Source of the DNA: DASUPK01 sp963744105
Lineage (GTDB): Bacteria > Actinomycetota > Thermoleophilia > Solirubrobacterales > 70-9
Assembly (NCBI GenBank): GCA_963744105.1
Contig: CAVUSJ010000005.1
Coordinates: 62,001-126,000 of the forward strand
Reading direction: 5' to 3'
DNA: 64,000 nucleotides
The translations under genes were made by a program, and so were the position numbers. Of this stretch, positions 41,961-50,479 are shown piece after piece (position 1 is the first letter of the stretch; every line of letters starts with the position of its first letter). The notes beneath the pieces are model-generated. The model was given only the letters and a program-made list of their open reading frames with translations. It ran no database searches and was not told where the DNA came from.

Positions 41961-42979
41961 TCACCGGCGGCTCCGGGTACCTCGGCGCCTGGTGCATCAT
42001 CGGCCTGCTCCAGCGCGGCTACCGCGTCAGGACGACGGTCCGCAATCCCTCGCGCGAGCGCGACGTGCACGCCGCGGTGGAGTCGCAGACCGGTCCCGGC
42101 CAGCACCTGACCGTGCACCAGGCCGACCTGACCAGCGACGAGCACTGGGACAACGTGATCGAAGGCTGCGATTACGTCCTGCACGTCGCCTCGCCGTTCC
42201 CACCCAAGCAGCCGAAGGACCCGGACGAATTGATCGTCCCAGCTCGCGAGGGGACCCTGAGGGTGCTGGGCAAGGCCCTTGATCACGGCGTCAAGCGGGT
42301 CGTCGTGACCTCCTCCATCGCCGCGGTGCGCCTGGCAAAAGGGGCGGACGTGAAGACCCTCGACGAAGGGGACTGGACCGACCCGGACGAGGAGGGCCTC
42401 ACACCCTACGTCCGCTCGAAGACGATCGCGGAACGGGCCGCGTGGGACCTCGTCAAGGAGCGCGGCGCCGAGGACCGGCTGGCCGTCGTCAACCCGGGGG
42501 CGATCGTGGGGCCCGTTCTCAACGACGACATCTCCTACTCGATCCAGTCGATCGAGCGGCTGCTCAAGGGCATGCCGGGGATGCCGAGGCTCGGGTTCAG
42601 CTTCGTGGACGTGCGCGACGTCGCGGACCTCGAGATCCGCGCGATGACCGCACCGGACGCCGGCGGGCAGCGCTTCATCGCGGTCACCAAGTTCCTCTGG
42701 ATGTCCGAGGCCGGCGAAATCCTCCGAGCCCGTCTCGGCGACCGCGCCTCCAAGGTGCCGACCCGAACGATTCCCGACTTCGTCGTCCGCGCCATGTCGC
42801 TGTTCGACGGCGGCATCCGCTCGATCGTCGGCACGCTGGGCAAGCGGACCGAGCTCAGCTCCGAGAAGGCGCGTGGCCTCGGCTGGTCGCCGCGGCCGAT
42901 CGAGGACACCGTCGCCGAGACCGGCGAGAGCCTGATCGAGCACGCCGTCGTAGAGGCGCCGAAGGCTGCCGCTGCGTAG
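41930..42979 (+). CDS. NAD-dependent epimerase/dihydroflavonol-4-reductase-like SDR
   Basis: A 349-residue extended SDR. It has the Rossmann motif VTGGSGYLGAWCIIGLLQRG with RTTVRNPSRE (NADP-type Arg), VLHVASPFPPKQP, TSSIAAVRLA, and a YVRSKTIAER catalytic Tyr/Lys. It is related to plant-type dihydroflavonol reductases and bacterial methylglyoxal/aldehyde reductases; the substrate is unknown. GGAGG sits just before the ATG, within the CFA synthase gene, so the two are co-translated. A lipid or ketone reductase acting with CFA synthase is only a guess. Confidence 0.85.
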   Translation: MAEGDGKTVLVTGGSGYLGAWCIIGLLQRGYRVRTTVRNPSRERDVHAAVESQTGPGQHLTVHQADLTSDEHWDNVIEGCDYVLHVASPFPPKQPKDPDELIVPAREGTLRVLGKALDHGVKRVVVTSSIAAVRLAKGADVKTLDEGDWTDPDEEGLTPYVRSKTIAERAAWDLVKERGAEDRLAVVNPGAIVGPVLNDDISYSIQSIERLLKGMPGMPRLGFSFVDVRDVADLEIRAMTAPDAGGQRFIAVTKFLWMSEAGEILRARLGDRASKVPTRTIPDFVVRAMSLFDGGIRSIVGTLGKRTELSSEKARGLGWSPRPIEDTVAETGESLIEHAVVEAPKAAAA

Positions 42980-44185
42980 CTAGGGCAGCGAGCTCGAGTT
43001 CGAGTCCTGGACGTGCGACGGGCGGTCGCCGAGCTTCACGGTGACGTCCTTCTGCTGGCCGCCGCTGAAGATCGTCAGGGTGATCTCGTCGCCCGGCTTC
43101 TTCTCGTTGACGGTGGAGATCACGTCGTTCATGCCGCTGACCGGCTTGCCGTCGACCTTGGTGATGATGTCGCCGCCGACCGGGAAGGTCTGACCGGCGA
43201 TCGTCGCCTGGCCGGTCGCGCCCTTGATGCCGGCGTCGTCGGCGGGGCCGCCGCTGATGACGCGCTCGATCAGGACGCCCTGGGTGACAGGCAGGTTGAG
43301 CGCGTGGGCGATGTCAGGGGTGATGTCCCCGCCCGAGATGCCGAGGTAGGGCTGATGGACCTGGCCGCCGTTCTCGAGCTGCGAGGCGACGTCGGCAGCG
43401 GTCTTGATCGGGACGGCGAAGCCGACGCCCTCGTTCCCGCCGCTCTGGCTCTCGATCTGGGAGTTGATGCCGATGACCTGGCCATCGCCGTTGATCAGCG
43501 GGCCGCCCGAGTTGCCGGGGTTGATCGCCGCATCGGTCTGGATCACGTCGGAGATCGAGAAGCCGTTGGGGGCCTGGATCTGGCGCTGGAGCGCCGACAC
43601 GATGCCGCTCGTCACGGTGCGGTCCAGGGCGAAGGGGTTGCCGATCGCGACCACCGGGTCGCCGACCTGCACCTTGGATGAGTCGCCCAGAGGCAGCGGG
43701 TTGGCGCCCTCGGTGTTGTCCACCTTGAGGAGGGCGACGTCGCTGGAGGGATCGGTGCCGACTACCTGCGCGTTCTGCTCGGAGCCGCTGCCGAGCTGAA
43801 CCGTGACCGACTTCGCTCCCTCGACGACGTGGGCGTTGGTGAGGATGTGCCCGTCGTTGTCGATCAGGAAGCCGGAACCGGTGGCCTCGCTCGACTGCTG
43901 CTGCGGGAGGCCGAAGACCGACTGCGTCTTCTGCACGATCGTCGAGCGGATGAAGGCCACGCCGTCGCCGTCCCGCTGGTAGATGTCGTGGACCGTGAGG
44001 CCCTGGGTCGAGTTGCTGGCGGGGCGAGCGAGCGCGGCCGGCGCGATCACCGGCGCCGAGCTGTTGTCCTTGCTCGTGTCGACCACCCCGGCCTGGATCA
44101 GGATCAGGCCGGCGACCAGCACGACGAGGCCGCCCGCGACGGCGGACCCGAAGCTCGTTGACAGGAACCTCTTCAGCGACTGCAT
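42980..44185 (-). CDS. HtrA-like membrane serine protease (S1C) with PDZ domain
   Basis: A 401-residue envelope quality-control protease. The N-terminal TM anchor spans 14-34 (GSAVAGGLVVLVAGLILIQ), and a Ser/Pro-rich linker follows. The trypsin-like domain has His in TNAHVV, Asp in SSDVALLKV and Ser in NPGNSGGPL. The C-terminal PDZ domain spans about 290-385 (GVLIERVISGGPADDAGI). It degrades or refolds misfolded exported proteins. It starts 64 bases after trpC on the same strand. It converges with the SDR gene. Confidence 0.93.
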   Translation of the reverse strand: MQSLKRFLSTSFGSAVAGGLVVLVAGLILIQAGVVDTSKDNSSAPVIAPAALARPASNSTQGLTVHDIYQRDGDGVAFIRSTIVQKTQSVFGLPQQQSSEATGSGFLIDNDGHILTNAHVVEGAKSVTVQLGSGSEQNAQVVGTDPSSDVALLKVDNTEGANPLPLGDSSKVQVGDPVVAIGNPFALDRTVTSGIVSALQRQIQAPNGFSISDVIQTDAAINPGNSGGPLINGDGQVIGINSQIESQSGGNEGVGFAVPIKTAADVASQLENGGQVHQPYLGISGGDITPDIAHALNLPVTQGVLIERVISGGPADDAGIKGATGQATIAGQTFPVGGDIITKVDGKPVSGMNDVISTVNEKKPGDEITLTIFSGGQQKDVTVKLGDRPSHVQDSNSSSLP

Positions 44186-44249
44186 GCGGGGCAGTGTGCG
44201 GGCCGCCGCTTAATCGTCTCTAAGCAGGTTCTTCGAATTCCCTAATGAC

Positions 44250-45056
44250 TCAGGGCAGGAGGTGCTCGCGGGTCGATTCCTCGTCCGCGATCAGCTCCCT
44301 CAGCTTGGCGCCGGGATCGTCCGCGCGCATCAGGGCCTCGCCGATCAGCACCGCGTCGACTCCCACCCGCTCGAGCTCATCGAGGGTGGCCCGGTCGGCG
44401 ATCCCGCTCTCGGAGACGACGGCCGTGCCGGCCGGAACGTCGGTGATCAGCTCGTAGGTCGTCTGGACGTCGACGCTGAAGTCGTCGAGGTTCCGGTTGT
44501 TGATGCCGATCACCTCGGCGCCGACGGTCAGGGCGGTCTCCAACTCCTCCTCCTTGTGGACCTCGACCACGACATCGAGGTCGAGCTCGCGCGCCTCGTC
44601 GTAGAGGGCCGCGAGCTGATCGCGGTCGAGGGCCGCCACGATCAGCAGCACCGCGTCCGCCCCGGCGAGCGCGGCCTCGTAGAGCTGGTAGCGGTCCACG
44701 GTGAAGTCCTTCTGCAGGACGGGCAGCTCGCAGGCGGCGCGGGCCTCGCGGAGGTCGTCGAGCGAGCCGCCGAAGTGCTGCTCGTCGGTGAGCACGGAGA
44801 GCGCGGCAGCCCCCGCGTCCTCATAGGCGCGGGCGATGTCGGCAGGGGTCGCGCCGGCTCGGATCTCACCGGCGCTCGGGGAGCGGCGCTTGAACTCGGC
44901 GATCACCGAGAGCCCCGGCCTCGTCAGGGCCTCGCCGAACGGCCGCTGCTCGGGCCGCTCGCCCAGGCGCTGCTGAAGATCCTCCAGGGGAATCTGTGCG
45001 CGTCGCCGCTCCGCTCCTGCCCGCGCGGACGCAACCAGCTCTTCGATCATGCCCAT
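44250..45056 (-). CDS. trpC: Indole-3-glycerol-phosphate synthase
   Basis: Converts CdRP to indole-3-glycerol phosphate. The 268-residue TIM barrel has the substrate and catalytic lysines in VIAEFKRRSPSAG and LPVLQKDFTVDRYQ, glutamates in VEVHKEEELE and SESGI, and the GINNRNLDDF loop. It is a stand-alone TrpC, not fused to TrpF. It follows trpD by 15 bases in the hisIE-trpE-G-D-C run. Confidence 0.96.
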   Translation of the reverse strand: MGMIEELVASARAGAERRRAQIPLEDLQQRLGERPEQRPFGEALTRPGLSVIAEFKRRSPSAGEIRAGATPADIARAYEDAGAAALSVLTDEQHFGGSLDDLREARAACELPVLQKDFTVDRYQLYEAALAGADAVLLIVAALDRDQLAALYDEARELDLDVVVEVHKEEELETALTVGAEVIGINNRNLDDFSVDVQTTYELITDVPAGTAVVSESGIADRATLDELERVGVDAVLIGEALMRADDPGAKLRELIADEESTREHLLP

Positions 45057-45071
45057 CTCGTCCGCTGGACC

Positions 45072-46106
45072 TTAGCTCGCACCGGAGAGCTCGCGGGAGC
45101 GGGCGACCAGGCGATTGAGCACGTCGAAGGCCGCGCCGGAGTCCACGGCCTTGGTCGCCCTGGCGACGCCCTCCTCGACGTCCTTCGCGCCACCGGCGAC
45201 ATAGATCGCGGCGCCGGCGTTCAGCAGCGAGACATCGCGCTGGGGACCGCCCTCGCCCTCCAGCACCCGCCTGACGATCGCGGCGTTCTCCGCGGGTTCG
45301 CCGCCCGGGATCGCGTCCAGGCCCGCCGACTCCAGGCCGAAGTCCCCCGGCTCGACGAACCACTCCTCCGTGCCTCCGTCCGCGACCTCGATGACGCGGG
45401 TCCGGGAGGCGATGCTGAGCTCGTCGATCCCATCGTCGGCGGAGACGACCAGCGCATGCCGGCAGCCGAGCTGCACCAGCGCCTCGGCGATGATCTCCTG
45501 GTAGCTGCGGTCGGAGACCCCGAGCAGGTGCGCCGCGGCGCCGGCGGGATTGGTCAGCGGTCCGAGGAAGTTGAAGATCGTGCGCACCGCGAGCTCCTTG
45601 CGCACCGGGATCACGTGGGCCATTGCCCTGTGGTGCTTCGGGGCGAACATGAAGCCGAACCCGATCTCGTCGATGCAGGTCGCCACCTCGGCCGGGCCGA
45701 GCTCGATGTCGACGCCGAGGGCCTCGAGCACGTCTGCCGAGCCCGACTTGCTCGTCGCCGAGCGGTTGCCATGCTTGGCGACCTTGCAGCCCGCCCCGGC
45801 GGCGATCAGCGCAGCCGTGGTCGAGATGTTGAAGGTGGTCGGCCCTCCGCCGGTCCCGGCGGTGTCGAGCAGCGTGGGCTCGTCGATCTCCACGTGAGCC
45901 GCCAGAGAGCGCATCGTCCGCGCCAGGCCGACGAGCTCGGAGACCGTCTCGCCCTTCGCCCGCAGGGAGATCAGGAACGCCGCCGTCTGCACCTCCCCCG
46001 CCCTGCCCTCCATGATCTCCGCGAGCGCCGCGGAGGTGTGGTCGGCGGTGAGGTGGGTGCCGGAGCAGATCTCGTCGATCGCGCGGGTGAGGATCTCGTT
46101 GGGCAT
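45072..46106 (-). CDS. trpD: Anthranilate phosphoribosyltransferase
   Basis: Joins anthranilate and PRPP. The 344-residue protein has the glycine-rich PRPP loop DTAGTGGGPTTFNIST, KHGNRSATSKSGSADVLEALG (anthranilate/Mg sites) and NFLGPLTNPAGA. The DGAGT part of the usual loop reads GGGPT, a small departure. It starts eight bases after the trpG stop and is the third trp gene in the run. Confidence 0.96.
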   Translation of the reverse strand: MPNEILTRAIDEICSGTHLTADHTSAALAEIMEGRAGEVQTAAFLISLRAKGETVSELVGLARTMRSLAAHVEIDEPTLLDTAGTGGGPTTFNISTTAALIAAGAGCKVAKHGNRSATSKSGSADVLEALGVDIELGPAEVATCIDEIGFGFMFAPKHHRAMAHVIPVRKELAVRTIFNFLGPLTNPAGAAAHLLGVSDRSYQEIIAEALVQLGCRHALVVSADDGIDELSIASRTRVIEVADGGTEEWFVEPGDFGLESAGLDAIPGGEPAENAAIVRRVLEGEGGPQRDVSLLNAGAAIYVAGGAKDVEEGVARATKAVDSGAAFDVLNRLVARSRELSGAS

Positions 46107-46114
46107 GGGCGGGG

Positions 46115-46672
46115 TCAGTTGAGGAAGTTGGCGAGCAGCTTCTTGCCCTGCGGGGTGAGGACCGACTCGGGATGGAACTGGACTCCCTCAGCGGGGAGGT
46201 CCCGGTGGCGCACGCCCATCACGACGTCGCCATAGGTCGACGTCAGCTCGAGCTCGTCCGGCAGATCGGGATCGGCGACCAGCGAGTGGTAGCGGCCGGC
46301 GACCAGCGGGTTCGAGAGGCCCTCGTAGACCGCACGGCCGTCGTGCTTCACCTCGGCGTCCTTGCCGTGGATCGGCTCTCCCCGGATGACCGCCCCGCCG
46401 AAGGCCTCCACCATCGACTGGTGTCCGAGGCAGACGCCGAGCACCGGCGTCCCCGCCTCCGCGAAGGCGCGAATCGCCTCGACCGAGATGCCCGCCTCTT
46501 TCGGAGTGCACGGGCCCGGAGAGACGACCAGGCGGTCGGGCTTCAGCTTGAGCAGCTCGTCCACGGCCGCCTTGTCGTTCCGGACGACGCCTACCTCCGC
46601 CCCCAGCTCGCCCAGGTACTGGACGAGGTTGTAGGTGAAGGAGTCGTAGTTGTCGATGACGAGCACGCTCAA
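46115..46672 (-). CDS. trpG: Anthranilate synthase glutamine amidotransferase component
   Basis: Supplies ammonia to TrpE. It is a class I amidotransferase with the nucleophile Cys in VLGVCLGHQSM and the His-Glu pair in FHPESVLTP; about 185 residues. I selected TTG 46672 because AAGGGGTGGA lies directly before it and the protein then begins at the conserved VLVIDNYDSFTYN. In-frame GTG codons at 46708, 46702 (overlapping the trpE stop) and 46666 are possible. It may also serve PabB, as this fold often does. Confidence 0.93.
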   Translation of the reverse strand: MSVLVIDNYDSFTYNLVQYLGELGAEVGVVRNDKAAVDELLKLKPDRLVVSPGPCTPKEAGISVEAIRAFAEAGTPVLGVCLGHQSMVEAFGGAVIRGEPIHGKDAEVKHDGRAVYEGLSNPLVAGRYHSLVADPDLPDELELTSTYGDVVMGVRHRDLPAEGVQFHPESVLTPQGKKLLANFLN

Positions 46673-46698
46673 TCCACCCCTTTGTTCGCGCTGCGCGC

Positions 46699-48195
46699 TC
46701 ACGGCCACTCCGGCTGCTCTGTCGCCAGCTCGACCGCGCGGAAGACGGCCTTCGCCTTGTTGACCGACTCGTTGTACTCGTAGGCGGGCTGTGCGTCCGC
46801 GACGGTGCCGCCCCCGGCCTGCACGTGGACCAGCCCGTCCTTGACGACCACCGATCGGATGTAGATCGCCGTGTCCAGATCGCGCGTGTAGCTCAGGTAG
46901 CCGACCGCGCCGCCGTATGGCCCCCGCTTTTGCGGCTCGAGCTCGTCGATGATCTGCATGGCGCGCACCTTCGGCGCGCCCGAGAGCGTGCCCGCCGGGA
47001 GGATCGAGCGCAGGGCGTCCATCGCGCTCACCCCCTCGCGCAGCTTGCCCGAGACCTGGCTGACGATGTGGAGGACGTGCGAGTAGGTCTCCACGACCAT
47101 CAGCTCGTCGACGGCGACCGAGCCGTACTCGCAGACGCGGCCCAGGTCGTTGCGGCCGAGGTCCACGAGCATCACATGCTCAGCGCGCTCCTTCGGGTCC
47201 TGCAGCAGGCGCTCCGCCGCAAGGCGGTCCTCCTCCTCGTCGGCCCCGCGCGGATAGGTGCCCGCGATCGGCCGGGTCTCGACGCGGTCGCCGGTGACCT
47301 TGACCAGCGGCTCCGGCGAGGCGCCGGCGATCTCGAAGTCCCCGAAGTCGAGGAAGTACATGTAGGGCGACGGGTTGACGGTGCGCAGGCCGCGATAGAT
47401 CGAGAAGGCCTCGACCGGGCAGGGCGAGGTGAAGCGCTGGGACGGCACGACCTGGAAGGCGTCACCAGCGTGGACGTACTCGATGATGCGGGACACGGTC
47501 TGCTCGAACTGGTCGCGGCTCATGTTGGGCTGGAAGTCGACCGGGGCCTTCTCCCCGGATGGCTCCACGGCCGGCACCGGCTCGCGGAGGCGCTCGCGCA
47601 CCTCGCCGATCGTCTCCACGGCGCGGGCGTAGGCTTCCTCGATTCCCCCGTCCTCGACGAACGCGTTCGCGATCAGCGTGACCTCGTGGCGCTGGTGGTC
47701 GAAGGCCACCAGCACGTCGGTGATCATCAGCGCCATGTCCGGGAGGCCGATCGGATCGGGGTTGGGCTCGGGCAGCGGCTCGACGGTGCGGACCAGGTCG
47801 TAGCCGAAGAAGCCGACCGCGCCCCCGGCGAAGGGCGGCAGCTCGTCGGGCTCGGCGATCTCGTAGCGGCCCAGGTAGTCGGCCGCGGCGGCGTAGGGAT
47901 CGGGCGCGTCGGTCACGCGATCGCCCTCGAACAGCTTGCCGTCCGACCAGCGCAGGACCGAGCGCGGCCGGAAGCCGAGGAAGGACCAGCGCCCCAGCCG
48001 GCCCTGTTCGGCGGACTCGAGCAGGAAGGCCGGGCCGTCGCCGCGCAGCTTCAGGAAGGCGCTGACCGGGGTCTCGCAGTCGTCGATGAACCGGTAACGG
48101 ACCGGGACGACATTGGCGCTCGCCGCCAGCTCGCGGGCGCGGTCGAGGTCCGGCTCGAGGCCGGGCAGGTTGGTCGCCGCTTCGACGGCGCTCAT
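46699..48195 (-). CDS. trpE: Anthranilate synthase component I
   Basis: First committed step of Trp synthesis, chorismate to anthranilate. The 498-residue chorismate-binding enzyme has the Trp feedback site LLESAEQGRLGRWSF, the catalytic block IAGTYPRGADEEED, DLGRNDLGRV and GTLSGAPKVRAMQI. ATG overlaps the hisIE stop (ATGA). No leader peptide with tandem Trp codons or other attenuator is seen upstream, since hisIE is directly adjacent. Confidence 0.97.
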   Translation of the reverse strand: MSAVEAATNLPGLEPDLDRARELAASANVVPVRYRFIDDCETPVSAFLKLRGDGPAFLLESAEQGRLGRWSFLGFRPRSVLRWSDGKLFEGDRVTDAPDPYAAAADYLGRYEIAEPDELPPFAGGAVGFFGYDLVRTVEPLPEPNPDPIGLPDMALMITDVLVAFDHQRHEVTLIANAFVEDGGIEEAYARAVETIGEVRERLREPVPAVEPSGEKAPVDFQPNMSRDQFEQTVSRIIEYVHAGDAFQVVPSQRFTSPCPVEAFSIYRGLRTVNPSPYMYFLDFGDFEIAGASPEPLVKVTGDRVETRPIAGTYPRGADEEEDRLAAERLLQDPKERAEHVMLVDLGRNDLGRVCEYGSVAVDELMVVETYSHVLHIVSQVSGKLREGVSAMDALRSILPAGTLSGAPKVRAMQIIDELEPQKRGPYGGAVGYLSYTRDLDTAIYIRSVVVKDGLVHVQAGGGTVADAQPAYEYNESVNKAKAVFRAVELATEQPEWP

Positions 48196-48866
48196 CGTGC
48201 CCGCCGGCGGCTGTTCAGGACGTGCAGCACCTCGGCCATTGAGAGGCCTCGGGAGAGCAGCAGGACGGCCAGGTGGTAGACGACGTCGGCGCCCTCCTCG
48301 GCCACCCGCTCCTCGGACTCGGAGTTGACGGCCTTGACGACCTCGGCGGCCTCCTCGCGGACCTTGTCACCCGCGAGCTTCGGGTCCTCGAGGAGCTCGA
48401 CCGTGTAGCTGCCCGCAGGCCGCTTGCGCTGGCGGGTCACCAAGGTCCGCTCGAGCGCGGCCAGCGCCTCGTACGGAAGCAGGCTGGGCTCGCCGGCCAC
48501 GCCGGGAGCGTCCACGCCGGGATCGGCGCTCCCCTCGAGGTCGCGGTAGAAGCAGGAGCGCTCGCCGGTGTGGCACGCGGGGCCCACGGGGTCCACCAGG
48601 GCGACGAGCGCGTCACCGTCGCAGTCGTAGCGGATCTGCCTGACCCGCTGGACGTTCCCCGAGGTCGCCCCCTTGTGCCAGATCTCCCGGCGGCTGCGGC
48701 TGTACAGATGGACCTCGCGCGTCTCCAGCGTGAGCAGCAGCGACTCCTCGTTCATGTAGGCGAGGGTCAGCACCTCGCCGGAGCGAGCGTCCTGCATCAC
48801 GCACGGCACCAGGCCCTTTTCGTCGAAGCGCACCTTCGCCGCGTCTCTTGCCGTCTGCACGACCAT
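48192..48866 (-). CDS. hisIE: Bifunctional phosphoribosyl-AMP cyclohydrolase/phosphoribosyl-ATP pyrophosphatase
   Basis: Second and third steps of histidine biosynthesis in one 224-residue chain. HisI half: WHKGATSGNVQ, DCDGDALVALV and the Zn-binding CHTGERSCFY. HisE half: VREEAAEVVKAV and EEGADVVYHLAVLL. Fused HisIE is unusual in actinobacteria, which mostly keep hisI and hisE apart. ATG 48866 was chosen (MVVQTAR); an upstream extension is short and low in quality. No other his gene is in the window; here it is linked to trpE by an ATGA overlap. Confidence 0.94.
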   Translation of the reverse strand: MVVQTARDAAKVRFDEKGLVPCVMQDARSGEVLTLAYMNEESLLLTLETREVHLYSRSRREIWHKGATSGNVQRVRQIRYDCDGDALVALVDPVGPACHTGERSCFYRDLEGSADPGVDAPGVAGEPSLLPYEALAALERTLVTRQRKRPAGSYTVELLEDPKLAGDKVREEAAEVVKAVNSESEERVAEEGADVVYHLAVLLLSRGLSMAEVLHVLNSRRRAR

Positions 48867-48917
48867 GCGGGCGATTGTACGAATCGCCCGCACGCGCGCC
48901 TGAAGGCGCCGGTTCAG

Positions 48918-49124
48918 CTAGTCGTCGGCGGGATCCTCGACCGCGTCCTCGATCGGGCCGAACTGCTCCTCGGCCTCCTCCGTCTCCTCCTGGAGGCGCA
49001 CCTCCTCGGCGATCTCGGGATCGAAGTCGGGATCGTGCTCGTCGATGCCCTCGAGGCCCGCCGCCTCAGCCGACTGGATCGGCATCGGGCCGGCGCCCTC
49101 GGGCTCGTACTCGTTCTCGGTCAT
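48918..49124 (-). CDS. Small acidic protein (68 aa)
   Basis: A 68-residue, highly acidic (Asp/Glu about 40 percent) protein without Lys. The middle part (DEHDPDFDPEIAEEVRLQEE) may form a helix. A clear ribosome-binding site, GGAGGATCC, precedes ATG 49124. It lies between era and hisIE in the minus-strand run. The composition resembles intrinsically disordered partner or tail proteins; the function is unknown. Confidence 0.7.
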   Translation of the reverse strand: MTENEYEPEGAGPMPIQSAEAAGLEGIDEHDPDFDPEIAEEVRLQEETEEAEEQFGPIEDAVEDPADD

Positions 49125-49178
49125 GGTCCGGATCCTCCACCGGTTCTCATGCGATTCGGTGAACGGGATGTGAACCGG

Positions 49179-50072
49179 CTACTCGATGCCGAGCCGGTCG
49201 AGCAGGCTCTCGTCCTTTCGCCAGCTCTTCCGCACCCGCACCTGCAGGTCGAGGAAGACGCGGCCTCCGAGCTCACGCTCCAGCTCCGCGCGGGCGGCCG
49301 TGCCGATCTCCTTGATCTTGCGGCCCCCGGCGCCGATCAGGATGCCCTTCTGGGACTCGGTCTCCGCCCAGACGTGGGCATGGACCTCGACGACGCCGTC
49401 CTCCCGGTAGGCGACCTCGGAGACCTGTACCTCCACCGCGTGGGGCAGCTCGTCGCGGGTGCGGCGGAGCACCTGCTCGCGGATCAGCTCAGCGAGCAGA
49501 ACATCGCTCGGCAGGTCCGATCGCTGCTCGGGGGGGAAGAGGAAGGGGCTATCAGGCAGCAGCTCGATCAGCTTCGCGATCAGTGGCTCGAGGCCGTGGC
49601 CCTTGCGGGCGCTGACCGGGAAGATCTCGTCGACGCCCTCGATCTCGCCGACCTGAGCGAGGACGGCGGCGGTCTCCGCGTTGTTCAGCCGGTCGACCTT
49701 GTTGACCGCGCAGACGACCGGCGTGTCGACGCTCGACTGCAGCAGCGCCTGGGTGATGAAGCGGTCGCCGGGGCCGACGCCCTGCTCGGCGTTGACGACG
49801 AAGAGCACCGCGTCGGAGTCCGCGATCTCGCGCTCCACCCGCCGCTGCATGCGCTCGGTGAGCGCGTCCCGTGGCCGCTGAACGCCCGGCAGATCGGTCA
49901 TCACGAGCTGCCAGTCGGCGGACAGGTCGGTCGCCACGCCGCGGATCGCACGGCGGGTCGTCTGCGGCCGCTCGGAGACGATCGCCACGTGCGCGCCGAC
50001 GATGGCGTTCACCAGGGTCGACTTGCCCACGTTCGGCCGTCCCGCCAGGCCGACGAAGCCGGCCCGACTCAC
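49179..50072 (-). CDS. era: GTPase Era
   Basis: A 297-residue essential GTPase that binds the 3' end of 16S rRNA in 30S maturation. G1 is GRPNVGKST, G3 DLPGV, G4 NKVD, with the SERPQTTR switch. The C-terminal KH domain has GILIGAGGRKIKEIGTAAR. Length is normal. It overlaps ybeY by four bases, the standard phoH-ybeY-era order. Confidence 0.97.
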   Translation of the reverse strand: MSRAGFVGLAGRPNVGKSTLVNAIVGAHVAIVSERPQTTRRAIRGVATDLSADWQLVMTDLPGVQRPRDALTERMQRRVEREIADSDAVLFVVNAEQGVGPGDRFITQALLQSSVDTPVVCAVNKVDRLNNAETAAVLAQVGEIEGVDEIFPVSARKGHGLEPLIAKLIELLPDSPFLFPPEQRSDLPSDVLLAELIREQVLRRTRDELPHAVEVQVSEVAYREDGVVEVHAHVWAETESQKGILIGAGGRKIKEIGTAARAELERELGGRVFLDLQVRVRKSWRKDESLLDRLGIE

Positions 50073-50479
50073 TTCAGGGAGGCCATGACCTTGGCCTGCA
50101 GCTCGAGCATCTCGCCCTGGTCGGTCTCGTGGTCGAAGCCGCAGAGGTGGAGGGTGCCGTGCACGGCGGCCTCGGCTACGTCGGTGGCCTTCTCGGGGCA
50201 GATGAAGACGTCTCCCAGCTCGCGCGGGCCCTGCCTGTGCGCCTCCTCGTCGATCGGGAAGGCGAGCACGTCGGTGGCCTCGTCCACGCCGCGGGCGGCG
50301 TAGTTGAGCGTCCGCATCCGGCCCTCGCCGACGACCTCGACGCCGAGGTGGCCGTCGTCCACCCCGGCCGCGTGCAGGGCCGCCCCGACCGCGCGCCGCA
50401 GATCGCCCGGGACGTCCGAGAGATCGATGTCAGCCGCCCCCGTCGGAGCCCGAGCGGTCGCGGCTCTCCGCCTCGCCAT
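50069..50479 (-). CDS. ybeY: Endoribonuclease YbeY
   Basis: A 136-residue zinc endonuclease for 16S rRNA 3'-end processing and ribosome quality control. The zinc motif is HGTLHLCGFDH (H-x3-H-x5-H), followed by ETDQGEM. The only in-frame ATG is 50479, 50 bases inside phoH, so translation begins within the upstream gene. The N-terminal 20 residues are thus encoded on top of the phoH C-terminus and may vary between relatives. Confidence 0.93.
   Translation of the reverse strand: MARRRAATARAPTGAADIDLSDVPGDLRRAVGAALHAAGVDDGHLGVEVVGEGRMRTLNYAARGVDEATDVLAFPIDEEAHRQGPRELGDVFICPEKATDVAEAAVHGTLHLCGFDHETDQGEMLELQAKVMASLK

Noticed and set aside
44262..46235. A 657-codon plus-strand open frame opposite trpC and trpD
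   Set aside because: It is a high-GC shadow: it covers real, motif-bearing minus-strand genes and its own translation has no recognisable domain. Many similar long frames opposite uvrB, rpsA, polA and lepA were dropped for the same reason.
48866..48917. Trp attenuator or T-box ahead of the hisIE-trp run
   Set aside because: The gap is 51 bases, with no tandem Trp codons or anti-terminator stems.
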